Source of the DNA: Ruminococcaceae bacterium UBA1767
Lineage (GTDB): Bacteria; Bacillota; Clostridia; Oscillospirales; Acutalibacteraceae
Assembly (NCBI GenBank): GCA_002315505.1
Contig: DCGX01000048.1
Location: forward strand, 18,975-49,163
Direction of reading: 5' to 3'
Length of the DNA: 30,189 bases
How positions within the stretch are numbered: position 1 is the first letter of the stretch; the number at the start of each line of letters is the position of its first letter. Below are positions 15,034-23,465 of this stretch, in pieces. The notes below the pieces were generated by a model. The model worked only from the letters and a program-made list of their open reading frames with translations, did no database searches and was not told where the DNA came from. The translations under genes were made by a program, and so were the position numbers.

Positions 15034-16239
15034 TTAAAGAGCTTCTACGATTTCCTTTGTATCTCTTGCAATCATAAGCTCTTCGTTTGTGCAGATAACG
15101 AAAACCTTAACCTTTGAGTTCGGAGTTGAAATTTCGCCCTCCGGACCTCTTCTGAGACGGTCATTCTCGTCATAATTAATTTCAACACCGAGGAACTTGA
15201 GCTTATCGCAAACACGATCTCTGTACTGAGGATTATTCTCACCGATACCGCCTGTGAATACGATTGCATCAAGACCGCCCATAGCAGCAGCGTATCCGCC
15301 GACATACTTTGTGAGCTGGTGGCAAAGCATTGACTCGATGAGCTTTGCTCTTTCATCGCCTTCCTTAGCTCTGCCTTCGATTGTTCTGTTGTCTGATGTG
15401 CCGCAAAGACCGAGCATACCCGACTTCTTGTTCATAACTGTATCCATCTGGTCAGCTGTGAGGCCTTCCTTCTTCATGATAATCGGAACAATAGCAGGGT
15501 CGATAGAACCGCAACGAGTACCCATCATAATACCCTCAAGAGGAGTAACACCCATTGTTGTGTCGAAGCACTTGCCGTCAACAACAGCTGAAATTGAAGA
15601 GCCGTTGCCAAGATGGCAGGTAACAATCTTGCTGTGCTCAGGATTGCCGAGCAGGTCAAGACACTTCTTGCTTACAAAACGGTGTGATGTACCGTGGAAG
15701 CCGTAACGACGGATGCCGTACTTCTCATAGTACTCATACGGGAGAGCATACATATATGCATAGTCAGGCATTGTCTGATGGAAGCCTGTATCAAATACAG
15801 CAACCTGCGGAACGTTCGGCATAATCTTCTGACAAGCCTTGATACCTGTAAGGTTAGCAGGGTTGTGAAGAGGTCCGAGGTCGAAGCACTCTCTGATAGC
15901 TGCTTCAACATCATCATTAACAAGAACTGAGCCGCTGAACTTTTCGCCGCCGTGAAGAACACGATGACCAACAGCCTCAATTTCACTCATGGAAGCGATA
16001 ACACCGTGGTCAGCACTTACGAGAGTGTCAAGAACGATTGAGAGAGCTGCTGCGTGGTCAGCCATCTCCATCGGAGCATCCTTAATATTCTTTTCTTCGT
16101 TTGACGGAACCTTGTGAGTGAATGTGCTTTCTGTGCCTATCTGCTCACAGATACCCTTTGCAAGTACAGACTCATTTTCCATATCGATGAGCTGGTACTT
16201 GAGTGATGAGCTTCCTGCGTTAACAACAAGAATTTTCAT
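15034..16239 (-). CDS. ackA: Acetate kinase
   Basis: A 401-aa ASKHA-fold kinase converting acetyl phosphate plus ADP to acetate plus ATP. Key residues: N7 in VVNAGSSSLKYQL, R93 in GHRVLHGG, D150 in VFDTGFHQTMP, H182 in GFHGTSH, R242 in GTRCGSIDP and the FTGGIGEN loop. Length and motifs are complete. No pta lies beside it. Start 16239 was chosen for GGAGGT seven nt upstream; longer readings upstream cross the promoter. It is the first gene of ackA-yqxD-ispE and shares an intergenic region with tmcAL, whose product activates acetate. Confidence 0.97.
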   Translation of the reverse strand: MKILVVNAGSSSLKYQLIDMENESVLAKGICEQIGTESTFTHKVPSNEEKNIKDAPMEMADHAAALSIVLDTLVSADHGVIASMSEIEAVGHRVLHGGEKFSGSVLVNDDVEAAIRECFDLGPLHNPANLTGIKACQKIMPNVPQVAVFDTGFHQTMPDYAYMYALPYEYYEKYGIRRYGFHGTSHRFVSKKCLDLLGNPEHSKIVTCHLGNGSSISAVVDGKCFDTTMGVTPLEGIMMGTRCGSIDPAIVPIIMKKEGLTADQMDTVMNKKSGMLGLCGTSDNRTIEGRAKEGDERAKLIESMLCHQLTKYVGGYAAAMGGLDAIVFTGGIGENNPQYRDRVCDKLKFLGVEINYDENDRLRRGPEGEISTPNSKVKVFVICTNEELMIARDTKEIVEAL

Positions 16240-16257
16240 TTTTTTACCTCCAAAATA

Positions 16258-16286
16258 TTGATACTTTTTCAATTCTGTTATATTAT
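16258..16286 (+). promoter_or_regulatory. Promoter of tmcAL
   Basis: TTGATA (16258-16263) and TATTAT (16281-16286), 17-nt spacer. The -10 box overlaps the -10 box of the opposite ackA promoter. Confidence 0.7.
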
Positions 16287-16310
16287 AAACATATTGGATA
16301 TTTTTTTCAA
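16282..16310 (-). promoter_or_regulatory. Promoter of ackA
   Basis: On the minus strand TTGAAA (16310-16305) and TATAAT (16287-16282) are 17 nt apart. It shares five bases of its -10 box with the tmcAL promoter, so polymerase cannot open both at once. Confidence 0.8.
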
Positions 16311-16340
16311 GAGATTTTTTCATAAAATGGGAGGCAAACT

Positions 16341-17771
16341 ATGAAAATCGGAGGAATTATTGCAGAATATAATCCGTTTCATTACGGACATAAATATCAG
16401 ATAGCAAGAACGAAGGAGCTTGGAGAGCTTACACATATGGTAGCTGTAATGAGCTCAAACTATGTTCAGAGAGGTGAAACGGCTCTTCTTTCAAAATGGG
16501 CAAGAGCTGAAATGGCAGTCAAAAACGGAATAGACCTTGTTATTGAAATGCCGACAATGTGGAGCACATCCTATGCCCAGAGATTCGCTGAGGGCGGAGT
16601 ATCGTTGCTCGATGCACTCGGATGCGTTGAAATGCTCAGCTTCGGTAGTGAATGTGGAAACATTGACGAGCTTATTGAATGTAAAAACGTTCTCAACAGC
16701 GAGACTCTCGGTGAAAGACTTCGTGAAAATCTTGACCTCGGACTTGGCTTTGCTACAGCTCGTGCAGAGGCATTGAAGGCGGTTGCAGGCAACAGATTTT
16801 TTGATATTCTCGAAAAGCCGAATAATACGCTTGCAATTGAATACCTCAACGCACTTGATAAGCTCGGCTCCGATATGATTCCGATGACAATCAGACGTAT
16901 CGGTGTTGACCACGATTCGACAAAGAAAATTGACGGACTTGCTTCGGCATCGGATATCCGTAATATGATTCTCAGCGACAGTAAGGAATGGGAAAATTAT
17001 GTTCCCGACACAGTTGCGGAGATAATCAATCGTGAGCTTGAAAATGGCAGTGCGCCTTGCCCGATAACAAAGCTCGAATTCAGTATTCTCTGCTGTATGC
17101 GTCAGCTCAGTGCAGAGGCAATCGGTAGGTCGCCCGATGTCAGTGAGGGAATCGAATACAGAATCCACGATGCCGCTCTTAAAGCAGGTTCACTTGAGGA
17201 GCTGTATCAGCTCGCAAAGACAAAGAGATACTCTCACGCAAGAATCAGAAGAATTGTTCTTCACGCATTTATGGGCTTTGTTGTTGACGATTATAAAGAA
17301 AATCCGCCGTACATCCACGTACTTGCAATGAATGACAACGGAAAAGAAATTCTTAAGGTAATGAAAGAAACCTGTAGGCTCCCGATTATCACAAAGGCAT
17401 CGGATTTTGATGAGCTTGACGGTTTTGCAAAGCACGTTTATGCTCTTGAGGATATGTGTACGGACGTTTTCTCACTTGCTTCACCGAATATTTTGCCGTG
17501 TGGCAGAGAAAAGACTGAGGGCATTTTTGTAGTCGGTGAGGAAAAGAACGAAATTGCAGGCGAAAAGCCGACAGAAGAAACGGCAGAGCCTGTTGAAGAG
17601 GAAAAGGTAACTGAAGAAGCTGACTCAACTGAAGATAAAACAGAGGAAAATGTAACTGAACTTTCCGATTCCGAGATGATTGATGATACTGTAGAGGAAG
17701 AAAAGGAAGAGGAGAAAGAGGAGGAAAAGGTTACCGAGCTTTCTGCAGACGATGAATATAATATGGAATAA
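16341..17771 (+). CDS. tmcAL: tRNA(Met) cytidine acetate ligase with acidic tail
   Basis: A 476-aa TmcAL (YlbM) family enzyme. It uses acetate and ATP to make N4-acetylcytidine at the wobble base of elongator tRNA-Met. The nucleotidyl-transferase start IIAEYNPFHYGHKYQ carries HYGH (14-17), and MSSNYVQRGE, then RRIGVDHDS, follow as usual. The core ends near residue 396. Beyond it lies an unusual tail of about 80 residues made of Glu, Asp, Thr and Val, with two VTELS(D/A) repeats. The B. subtilis enzyme is close to 415 aa and lacks such a tail. Ribosome site GGGAGG precedes ATG. It ends one nt before the convergent gene's stop, with no terminator. Confidence 0.93.
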   Translation: MKIGGIIAEYNPFHYGHKYQIARTKELGELTHMVAVMSSNYVQRGETALLSKWARAEMAVKNGIDLVIEMPTMWSTSYAQRFAEGGVSLLDALGCVEMLSFGSECGNIDELIECKNVLNSETLGERLRENLDLGLGFATARAEALKAVAGNRFFDILEKPNNTLAIEYLNALDKLGSDMIPMTIRRIGVDHDSTKKIDGLASASDIRNMILSDSKEWENYVPDTVAEIINRELENGSAPCPITKLEFSILCCMRQLSAEAIGRSPDVSEGIEYRIHDAALKAGSLEELYQLAKTKRYSHARIRRIVLHAFMGFVVDDYKENPPYIHVLAMNDNGKEILKVMKETCRLPIITKASDFDELDGFAKHVYALEDMCTDVFSLASPNILPCGREKTEGIFVVGEEKNEIAGEKPTEETAEPVEEEKVTEEADSTEDKTEENVTELSDSEMIDDTVEEEKEEEKEEEKVTELSADDEYNME

Positions 17772-17772
17772 A

Positions 17773-18783
17773 TCACATTTTTGCAAATTTAAAACTGCCG
17801 TAAAAACAATTATCGAGCAAAGCTCTTTGAATTTTTGACTTTTCGGCTAATTCATTATACAGGCTTTCATCAGCTCCGTATGCACGTACACCTCGTGGTA
17901 TGGACATGGAGGCCTGTATATTTCTTACTCTTTCGATAAGATTTAACGCGCAATCCTCGTCACTTTCGGAATAATTGATTACCGAGCTTTTTCGCATAAT
18001 TTCCGAAAACGGAGTGCATATATATTTCTCCATAATGTTAGGTATACATAAAGCGGCAAGGCTCTGCTTAGGATAGCCGAGCTGTGCGAAAAATGAGGTA
18101 ACACTGTTTAAAACAGATGTGCCGAGATTTGTCATATTTCTGTGGGCGACGACACAGTAATACATATGATACATCAGCTTTTCAAGCGCAATAACATCAC
18201 CACGGAATGATGCGGTAATTGTGTTGAGAATTCCGACCGCACCATTTACCGCCATATCATAAATCACATTGTTGCTGCACGAAAGCAGAGTATCGATTGC
18301 ATAAGCAAAGCAGGCAAGCGCATCGTAGACAACAGTGGCAGAGCCGAGAGAGTAAATAAATTTCGGACAAAGAACAACCGAGGACGGAGATTTTCGGTAT
18401 TCTGTGTAATCTGCACCTTGAAAGTCCGTCATGCCACAGGCACAGCCATATGGAACGGCAGAAAATTGAATCCCGCTTTGATAAGACAAGAGCATTGCAA
18501 GGTCGATTATATCACTGCTGCCGATACCTATAATTTTTGTCGGATTTTTGTCGGAAATAAATTTAATTGCACTGTCGTAAAGTTCATTTATATTTTCATT
18601 GACAATAATATTTTCTTGTGGTATGATTTTAAAACACGCACGATTGGAGCTGTTGTAAAATTCTGCATTTATAAAATCGTGATTTTTACTGACTATAATT
18701 GCAGATTCATCAAGCTCATGGTGTAAAGATTTCAGCGAATCGTTGCCGAAAGCAATGATTTGCGGAAGAAAAATTTCGGACAT
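17773..18783 (-). CDS. Iron-alcohol-dehydrogenase-like protein lacking metal ligands
   Basis: A 336-aa protein of the Fe-ADH/glycerol dehydrogenase fold. The nucleotide loop GIGSSDIIDLA (86-96) is recognisable, as is YDALACFAYAID (153-164), which aligns with the usual DALTHAIE. The metal Asp (D154) is kept, but the first His is C158. The later GLVHxxAHxLG...PHG block reads TSVLNSVTS...YPKQ, with N226 and K239 where His should be. Redox function therefore looks lost or changed. Start 18783 has AAAGGAG upstream; longer readings lack one. It is a single gene, divergent from the antiporter. The fold call is good, activity unknown. Confidence 0.75.
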   Translation of the reverse strand: MSEIFLPQIIAFGNDSLKSLHHELDESAIIVSKNHDFINAEFYNSSNRACFKIIPQENIIVNENINELYDSAIKFISDKNPTKIIGIGSSDIIDLAMLLSYQSGIQFSAVPYGCACGMTDFQGADYTEYRKSPSSVVLCPKFIYSLGSATVVYDALACFAYAIDTLLSCSNNVIYDMAVNGAVGILNTITASFRGDVIALEKLMYHMYYCVVAHRNMTNLGTSVLNSVTSFFAQLGYPKQSLAALCIPNIMEKYICTPFSEIMRKSSVINYSESDEDCALNLIERVRNIQASMSIPRGVRAYGADESLYNELAEKSKIQRALLDNCFYGSFKFAKM

Positions 18784-18857
18784 ATCAAACACTCCTTTAA
18801 ATGTAATATTGGCAGAAAATGTTTGATTATTCCGAAAATATAATGGAGGTAAATTAT

Positions 18858-19907
18858 ATGGCAGCATTTATTGCATCTTTGCCGGCATGGACAGTTTATG
18901 TGTTTTTCGTAATCGGACTTGTGCTCATCATCAAGGGTGGTGACTGGTTCGTTGACGGAGCTTCATGGCGCGCAGAGGCAACAGGAATACCAAAGTTCAT
19001 CGTTGGTGCAACAATCGTAAGCTTGGCAACAACATTGCCGGAAATCATTGTTTCAACTCTCGCGGCAGTTGAGGGACACGCAGCCCTGGTCGCAGGAAAG
19101 GTTGCGGAATCCGAAGGAATGGTCGGTATGGCAATCGGTAACGGAATCGGTTCTGTTATCGCAAATACGGCTATGATTATGGCGGTCAGCCTTATCTTTA
19201 TCCCTGCAGTTATCGAAAGAAAGAAATTCACACCGAAGGCACTTTTGCTTATCGCATCAGTTCTCGCAGTTCTCGCTACAACATTCTTCACAGGCGGACT
19301 TCAGCCTTGGGGTGCAGTTATTCTTCTCATTATTTTCACTGCATTCATCGTTGAAAATGTTATTTCTGCAAAGAAGGAAATGGGCGGCGAAAAGGAAGAG
19401 GTTGACAAGGACACAAAGACAGTTGTTATCAATTTGGCACAGCTTCTCGGCGGTGCAGTTGCAATCTTCCTCGGCTCAAGACTTATGGTTAACAATGCAA
19501 CAATCATTGCAAAATCATGGGGTGTTTCAGAGGCAATCATCGGTGTAACAATCGTTGCAATCGGCACATCGCTTCCTGAGCTTGTTACAGCTGTTACAGC
19601 TATTGCAAAGAAGCAGGCTTCACTTTCAGTTGGTAATATTATCGGTGCAAACGTAATTGATACAGTATTGATTCTTCCGATTTGTTCTTTCGTTTACGGC
19701 GGAACACTCGGTGTTTCCGATATTAACCGTTACCTCGATTTCCCGATGGCAATTCTTGTAACACTCATTGCTATTGTTCCGACAATTATCGCAAAGAAAT
19801 TCCGTCGCTGGCAGGGTGTTGCAATGCTTGTTATTTACATTGCATATCTCGTTGTAACCTGTGCTTACACAGACCAGTGGCTTGCACTCTTCGGTGTTCA
19901 GGCATAA
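18858..19907 (+). CDS. Ca2+/Na+ antiporter (CaCA family, YrbG-like)
   Basis: A 349-aa membrane exchanger with about ten helices in two inverted halves. Each half has its alpha repeat: VGATIVSLATTLPE (49-62) with GNGIGSVIAN, and IGVTIVAIGTSLPE (228-241) with GNIIGANVIDT. The ion-binding Glu and Thr/Ser residues are present. A charged cytoplasmic loop (171-187) links the halves, as usual. GGAGGT precedes ATG 18858; an earlier ATG at 18819 lacks a ribosome site. A TATAAT at 18839-18844 is too close to GGAGG to be its -10 box, so the promoter is not located. It exports Ca2+ or another cation, using the Na+ or proton gradient. Confidence 0.93.
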   Translation: MAAFIASLPAWTVYVFFVIGLVLIIKGGDWFVDGASWRAEATGIPKFIVGATIVSLATTLPEIIVSTLAAVEGHAALVAGKVAESEGMVGMAIGNGIGSVIANTAMIMAVSLIFIPAVIERKKFTPKALLLIASVLAVLATTFFTGGLQPWGAVILLIIFTAFIVENVISAKKEMGGEKEEVDKDTKTVVINLAQLLGGAVAIFLGSRLMVNNATIIAKSWGVSEAIIGVTIVAIGTSLPELVTAVTAIAKKQASLSVGNIIGANVIDTVLILPICSFVYGGTLGVSDINRYLDFPMAILVTLIAIVPTIIAKKFRRWQGVAMLVIYIAYLVVTCAYTDQWLALFGVQA

Positions 19908-19925
19908 ACTCAATCAAATAAAATC

Positions 19926-19954
19926 AAGGTCGTTCCAATCGGAGCGACCTTTTT
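19926..19954 (+). terminator. Intrinsic terminator of the antiporter gene
   Basis: AAGGTCGTTCC (19926-19936) and GGAGCGACCTT (19941-19951) form an 11-pair stem with one wobble around AATC, followed by TTTTC. It sits just before the stop of the convergent ksgA. Confidence 0.88.
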
Positions 19955-19959
19955 CTTGA

Positions 19960-20820
19960 CTATTTAATTCTGATTAATTCCTCACACAATTCTCCGAGCT
20001 CTTCCATTGAAAGGCTTTCCGCTCTGACTGATGGATTCATTCCGCAGTTTTCTATAGCTTCAATTACTGTTCCTTTTGATATTCCCGTGCCTGCACTGAT
20101 TCCGTTTGAGGCGGTTTTTCTGCGTTGCGCAAATGCTGATTTAACCATACTGAAAAAGAATTTTTCGTCACTTACTTCAACGGGCGGATTCTGTCTTATA
20201 TCAAGTCGGATTACTGCACTGTCAACATTCGGTGACGGCATAAACGAACCCCTTGAAACGTCAAATAATTTCTGTGCTTCGGCATAATAATTAACCGCAA
20301 CTGTGACTGCACCGGAATCTCTTGAGCCGACATTTGCACACAATCTCTGTGCGGCTTCCTTTTGTACCATAACGGTGATTGCTTCAATCGGGAGCTTGCT
20401 TTCGAGCAGCTTCATAATTACGGGCGAGGTGATGTAATACGGCAGATTTGCGCAAACAGTAACGGGCATATCACCGAATTCCTCTTCGATGATTTTCTGC
20501 AAATCAACCTTTAAAATATCACCGTGAATGATTTTTATGTTGTCAAAATCAGCAAGTGTTTCGTCGAGAACAGGAAAAAGTCTTTCGTCAAGCTCAATGC
20601 AGACAACCTTGTCAGCTCTCTTTGCAAGCTCAGCGGTGAGTACACCGATTCCCGCTCCAACCTCGATTACTCCGATGCCCTCTCTTGCACCGCCCTCCTC
20701 GGCGATTCTCGGACAAACTCCGGGATTGATTATAAAATTCTGTCCGAGTGCTTTTGAAAAAGTGAAGCCGTGTTTGTTTAAGATATTTTTTATTACACCT
20801 ATATCTGATAAATTGCTCAT
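19960..20820 (-). CDS. rsmA: 16S rRNA dimethyladenosine transferase
   Basis: A 286-aa KsgA family SAM methyltransferase that dimethylates two adenines near the 3' end of 16S rRNA during 30S maturation. Motifs: LGQNFI near the N-terminus, GAGIG (55-59), E77 in IELDERL, D101 in HGDIL, and NLPYYITSP (125-133), the catalytic motif IV. The C-terminal substrate domain has FAQRRKTASNG. Start 20820 was chosen for GAGGT upstream, eight codons inside a longer frame. It is a single gene whose promoter overlaps that of galE. Confidence 0.96.
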   Translation of the reverse strand: MSNLSDIGVIKNILNKHGFTFSKALGQNFIINPGVCPRIAEEGGAREGIGVIEVGAGIGVLTAELAKRADKVVCIELDERLFPVLDETLADFDNIKIIHGDILKVDLQKIIEEEFGDMPVTVCANLPYYITSPVIMKLLESKLPIEAITVMVQKEAAQRLCANVGSRDSGAVTVAVNYYAEAQKLFDVSRGSFMPSPNVDSAVIRLDIRQNPPVEVSDEKFFFSMVKSAFAQRRKTASNGISAGTGISKGTVIEAIENCGMNPSVRAESLSMEELGELCEELIRIK

Positions 20821-20838
20821 AATTACCTCGTTTTGGTA

Positions 20839-20866
20839 TTGCATTTTTGAATTTTACAGGTATAAT
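20839..20866 (+). promoter_or_regulatory. Promoter of galE-hflX
   Basis: TTGCAT (20839-20844) and TATAAT (20861-20866), 16-nt spacer. A second TATAAT lies at 20874-20879 with only a poor -35 partner. Confidence 0.6.
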
Positions 20867-20893
20867 AATACTGTATAATTTAATTTTTGTCAA
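20865..20893 (-). promoter_or_regulatory. Promoter of rsmA/ksgA
   Basis: On the minus strand TTGACA (20893-20888, full consensus) and TATTAT (20870-20865) are 17 nt apart. Its -10 box overlaps that of the opposing galE promoter by two bases. Confidence 0.75.
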
Positions 20894-20905
20894 TTGAGGT
20901 ATGCT

Positions 20906-21916
20906 ATGAAAATTCTTGTAACAGGCGGAGCAGGTTATATCGGCTCTCACACCTGCGTTGAACTTCTCAATGCAGGTTATGAAATTGTGGTGCTTGACAA
21001 TTTTTACAATAGCTGTGCGGAGTCGCTCAACAGAATAAAGGAACTTACAGGCAAAGACTTTAAGTTTTACGAATGTGATATTCGTGACAGAGACGGACTT
21101 GAAAAGATTTTTGCCGAGAATAATATTGACGCTGTAATTCACTTTGCAGGACTTAAGGCTGTCGGTGAAAGTGTACAGAAGCCGCTTGAATACTATGAGA
21201 ATAATGTCGGCGGAACAATTACTCTTTGCGAGGCTATGCGTGATGCCGGCTGTAAAAAAATAGTTTTCAGCTCGTCTGCAACGGTTTACGGAATGAATAA
21301 TCCGTCACCGCTTAAAGAAACTATGCAAATCGGCGGCACAACAAATCCGTACGGCACAACAAAGTATATGATTGAGCTTATTTTACAGGATTTGTACGTT
21401 TCCGACAAGGACTGGAGCATTACTATTCTTCGCTATTTCAATCCTATCGGTGCTCACGAGAGCGGAAGAATCGGTGAAAATCCTAACGGAATTCCGAACA
21501 ATCTTATGCCGTATGTAACACAGGTTGCTGTCGGTAAATTGTCATGTCTGAGCGTCTTCGGTGACGATTATGACACCCACGACGGAACAGGTGTCAGGGA
21601 TTATATTCATGTTGTTGACCTTGCACTCGGTCATATCAAGGCTGTGGAAAAGGTTGCGTCTTGTACGGGTGTGAACATCTATAATCTCGGCACGGGAAAC
21701 GGATACAGCGTGCTTGACATAGTTAAGGCTGTTGAAAAGGCAAGCGGTGTAAAGGTTAATTACAAAATTGTACCACGAAGACCCGGTGACCTTGCAACCT
21801 GCTATTCAGACCCTTCAAAGGCAAAGGCAGAGCTTGGCTGGGTAGCCGAAAGAGGAATCGAAAAGATGTGCGAGGACTCATGGAGATGGCAGAAGAATAA
21901 TCCGAAGGGATATTAA
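20906..21916 (+). CDS. galE: UDP-glucose 4-epimerase
   Basis: A 336-aa SDR enzyme interconverting UDP-glucose and UDP-galactose (often also the N-acetyl forms). NAD motif GGAGYIG (7-13), catalytic S124 in SSSATVYG, and Y149 with K153 in NPYGTTK are all present; the length matches the family. GAGG lies seven nt before ATG 20906, which supports this start over a TTG at 20894. It is followed one nt later by hflX. An N-acetylhexosamine-kinase-like gene lies about 4 kb away on the other strand, so both may serve amino-sugar use, but they are not in one operon. Confidence 0.95.
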   Translation: MKILVTGGAGYIGSHTCVELLNAGYEIVVLDNFYNSCAESLNRIKELTGKDFKFYECDIRDRDGLEKIFAENNIDAVIHFAGLKAVGESVQKPLEYYENNVGGTITLCEAMRDAGCKKIVFSSSATVYGMNNPSPLKETMQIGGTTNPYGTTKYMIELILQDLYVSDKDWSITILRYFNPIGAHESGRIGENPNGIPNNLMPYVTQVAVGKLSCLSVFGDDYDTHDGTGVRDYIHVVDLALGHIKAVEKVASCTGVNIYNLGTGNGYSVLDIVKAVEKASGVKVNYKIVPRRPGDLATCYSDPSKAKAELGWVAERGIEKMCEDSWRWQKNNPKGY

Positions 21917-21917
21917 T

Positions 21918-23168
21918 ATGGAATTTTACGAAAACAGCCGTGAGCCCGAAAAGGCGATGCTTGTCGGCATTGATATGGGATTATACGATGCACAGGTGTC
22001 CATTGACGAGCTTGAGGAGCTTGCACGTACGGCAGGAGCTGTCGTGCTTGCAAAGGTTATTCAGAAAAGAGATAAGCCTGATTCAGCTACATATGTAGGC
22101 TCGGGCAGACTTGATGAAATAAAGGAATTCGCAGATGCAAATGAGGTTGATTTGCTGATTTTTGACGGTGAGCTTACTCCGTCACAGCAGAGAAACATCG
22201 AGGATGAAACCGATGTGCGTGTCATCGACAGAACAACGCTTATTCTTGATATTTTTGCCGCAAGAGCAAGGAGCAATGAGGGTAAAATTCAGGTCGAGCT
22301 TGCACAGCTGAAATACTCACTTCCTCGACTTGGCGGAAAGGGTACTGAGCTGTCCCGACTCGGTGGCGGTATCGGTACAAGAGGACCGGGTGAAAGTAAG
22401 CTCGAAAGTGACCGACGTCATATCCGCAGAAGGATACAGAACCTTGAAGAGGAGCTTGTTGAAATTGCAAAGCGAAGAGAAAATCTTCGTGCGAGAAGAC
22501 AGAAGGACGGAGTTGAAACCGTTGCAATTGTCGGTTACACAAATGCAGGCAAGTCAACACTTATGAATGCACTGACTAATGCAGGCGTGCTTGCTGAAAA
22601 CAAGCTGTTTGCAACTCTTGACCCGACATCAAGAGCGTTGACACTGCCCGACGGCAGGGATGTAATGCTCATTGACACGGTTGGTCTTGTAAGACGACTT
22701 CCGCATCACCTCGTTGAGGCATTCCGCTCAACACTTGAGGAAGCGGCAAGCGCAACACTTATTCTCAATGTATGCGATGCTTCAGACCCTTGCTGTGCCG
22801 AGCATCTTAATGTTACAATGAATTTGTTGTATTCGCTCGGCTGTCAGGACAAGCCGATTATTTCGGTGCTCAATAAATGTGACCTTTGCGGAAATTCATT
22901 TATCCTTCCGTCACAGGGCGAATTCGTAATGATTTCAGCTCTTAATAATGCAGGCTTTGAGAATCTTATGGCAAAGATTCAGCTTGCACTTCCTCTGACG
23001 AGAAGGAAAGCGGAGATGCTCATTCCGTATAATATGGGCGGTCTTGTTAATACGATTCGTGAAGACGGGGTTATGATTAAGGAGGATTACCGTGCTGACG
23101 GAATTTATGTCAAGGCGGTTGTCGATATCAGATTTTTAGAGAGATATAAAGATTACGTGATAGGGTGA
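21918..23168 (+). CDS. hflX: Ribosome-associated GTPase HflX
   Basis: A 416-aa GTPase that splits stalled or hibernating ribosomes. The N-terminal HflX domain and the glycine-rich linker RLGGGIGTRGPGESK (147-161) precede the G domain: P-loop GYTNAGKS (206-213), switch ATLDPT (232-237), DTVG (253-256) and NKCD (319-322). All are intact. It starts one nt after the galE stop and is probably translated from the same message. The small membrane protein gene follows at four nt. Confidence 0.96.
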   Translation: MEFYENSREPEKAMLVGIDMGLYDAQVSIDELEELARTAGAVVLAKVIQKRDKPDSATYVGSGRLDEIKEFADANEVDLLIFDGELTPSQQRNIEDETDVRVIDRTTLILDIFAARARSNEGKIQVELAQLKYSLPRLGGKGTELSRLGGGIGTRGPGESKLESDRRHIRRRIQNLEEELVEIAKRRENLRARRQKDGVETVAIVGYTNAGKSTLMNALTNAGVLAENKLFATLDPTSRALTLPDGRDVMLIDTVGLVRRLPHHLVEAFRSTLEEAASATLILNVCDASDPCCAEHLNVTMNLLYSLGCQDKPIISVLNKCDLCGNSFILPSQGEFVMISALNNAGFENLMAKIQLALPLTRRKAEMLIPYNMGGLVNTIREDGVMIKEDYRADGIYVKAVVDIRFLERYKDYVIG

Positions 23169-23172
23169 TTTT

Positions 23173-23427
23173 ATGCTGAATATGTCAAGAAAATACGGCA
23201 AATTTATCTGCGTTGTTCTGTATGCGGTTTTTGCATTTCTGAGTGCAAGGGGCATATGGATTCCGCTTGCGGCATTGGGTCTTCTTCATTTGTCGGAGTA
23301 TTTCATAGTTGCAATTAATGTTGCAAAGAATAACGGAATTTCGCAGTTTACGGCATTTTTGAATTGTCTTGCTTTTGGATTCACATGGTGGTTGCCGATT
23401 AAAGAAAATAAAGATAGATATAATTAA
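23173..23427 (+). CDS. Small membrane protein
   Basis: An 84-aa protein with three hydrophobic stretches (about 9-27, 29-48 and 58-75). An LHLSEYFIVA segment, then GISQFTAF and a final FGFTWWLPI, recall short DUF4499/TMEM254-like proteins (H-x-x-E, then G, then F-G-F), a weak resemblance only. It is last in galE-hflX-this gene, starting four nt after hflX with AGGGTGA at the hflX end, and is followed by a bidirectional terminator. Function unknown. Confidence 0.7.
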   Translation: MLNMSRKYGKFICVVLYAVFAFLSARGIWIPLAALGLLHLSEYFIVAINVAKNNGISQFTAFLNCLAFGFTWWLPIKENKDRYN

Positions 23428-23430
23428 CGC

Positions 23431-23465
23431 AAAAAGGAAGTTGACAAAAATCAACTTCCTTTTTT
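23431..23465. terminator. Bidirectional terminator between convergent operons
   Basis: AAAAAGGAAGTTGA (23431-23444) and TCAACTTCCTTTTT (23451-23464) pair perfectly around CAAAAA. A-runs and T-runs flank both sides, so it can stop the + strand galE operon and the minus-strand regulator operon. Confidence 0.9.

Noticed and set aside
17438..17776. Serine-rich minus-strand open frame opposite the tmcAL tail
   Set aside because: It is the antisense of a Glu-codon-rich tail (GAA/GAG reads as TTC/CTC with Ser in the shifted frame), with no ribosome site.
18839..18844. TATAAT as -10 box for the antiporter gene
   Set aside because: It directly abuts GGAGG, so a transcript starting downstream would lose its ribosome site; no -35 box sits at the right distance.
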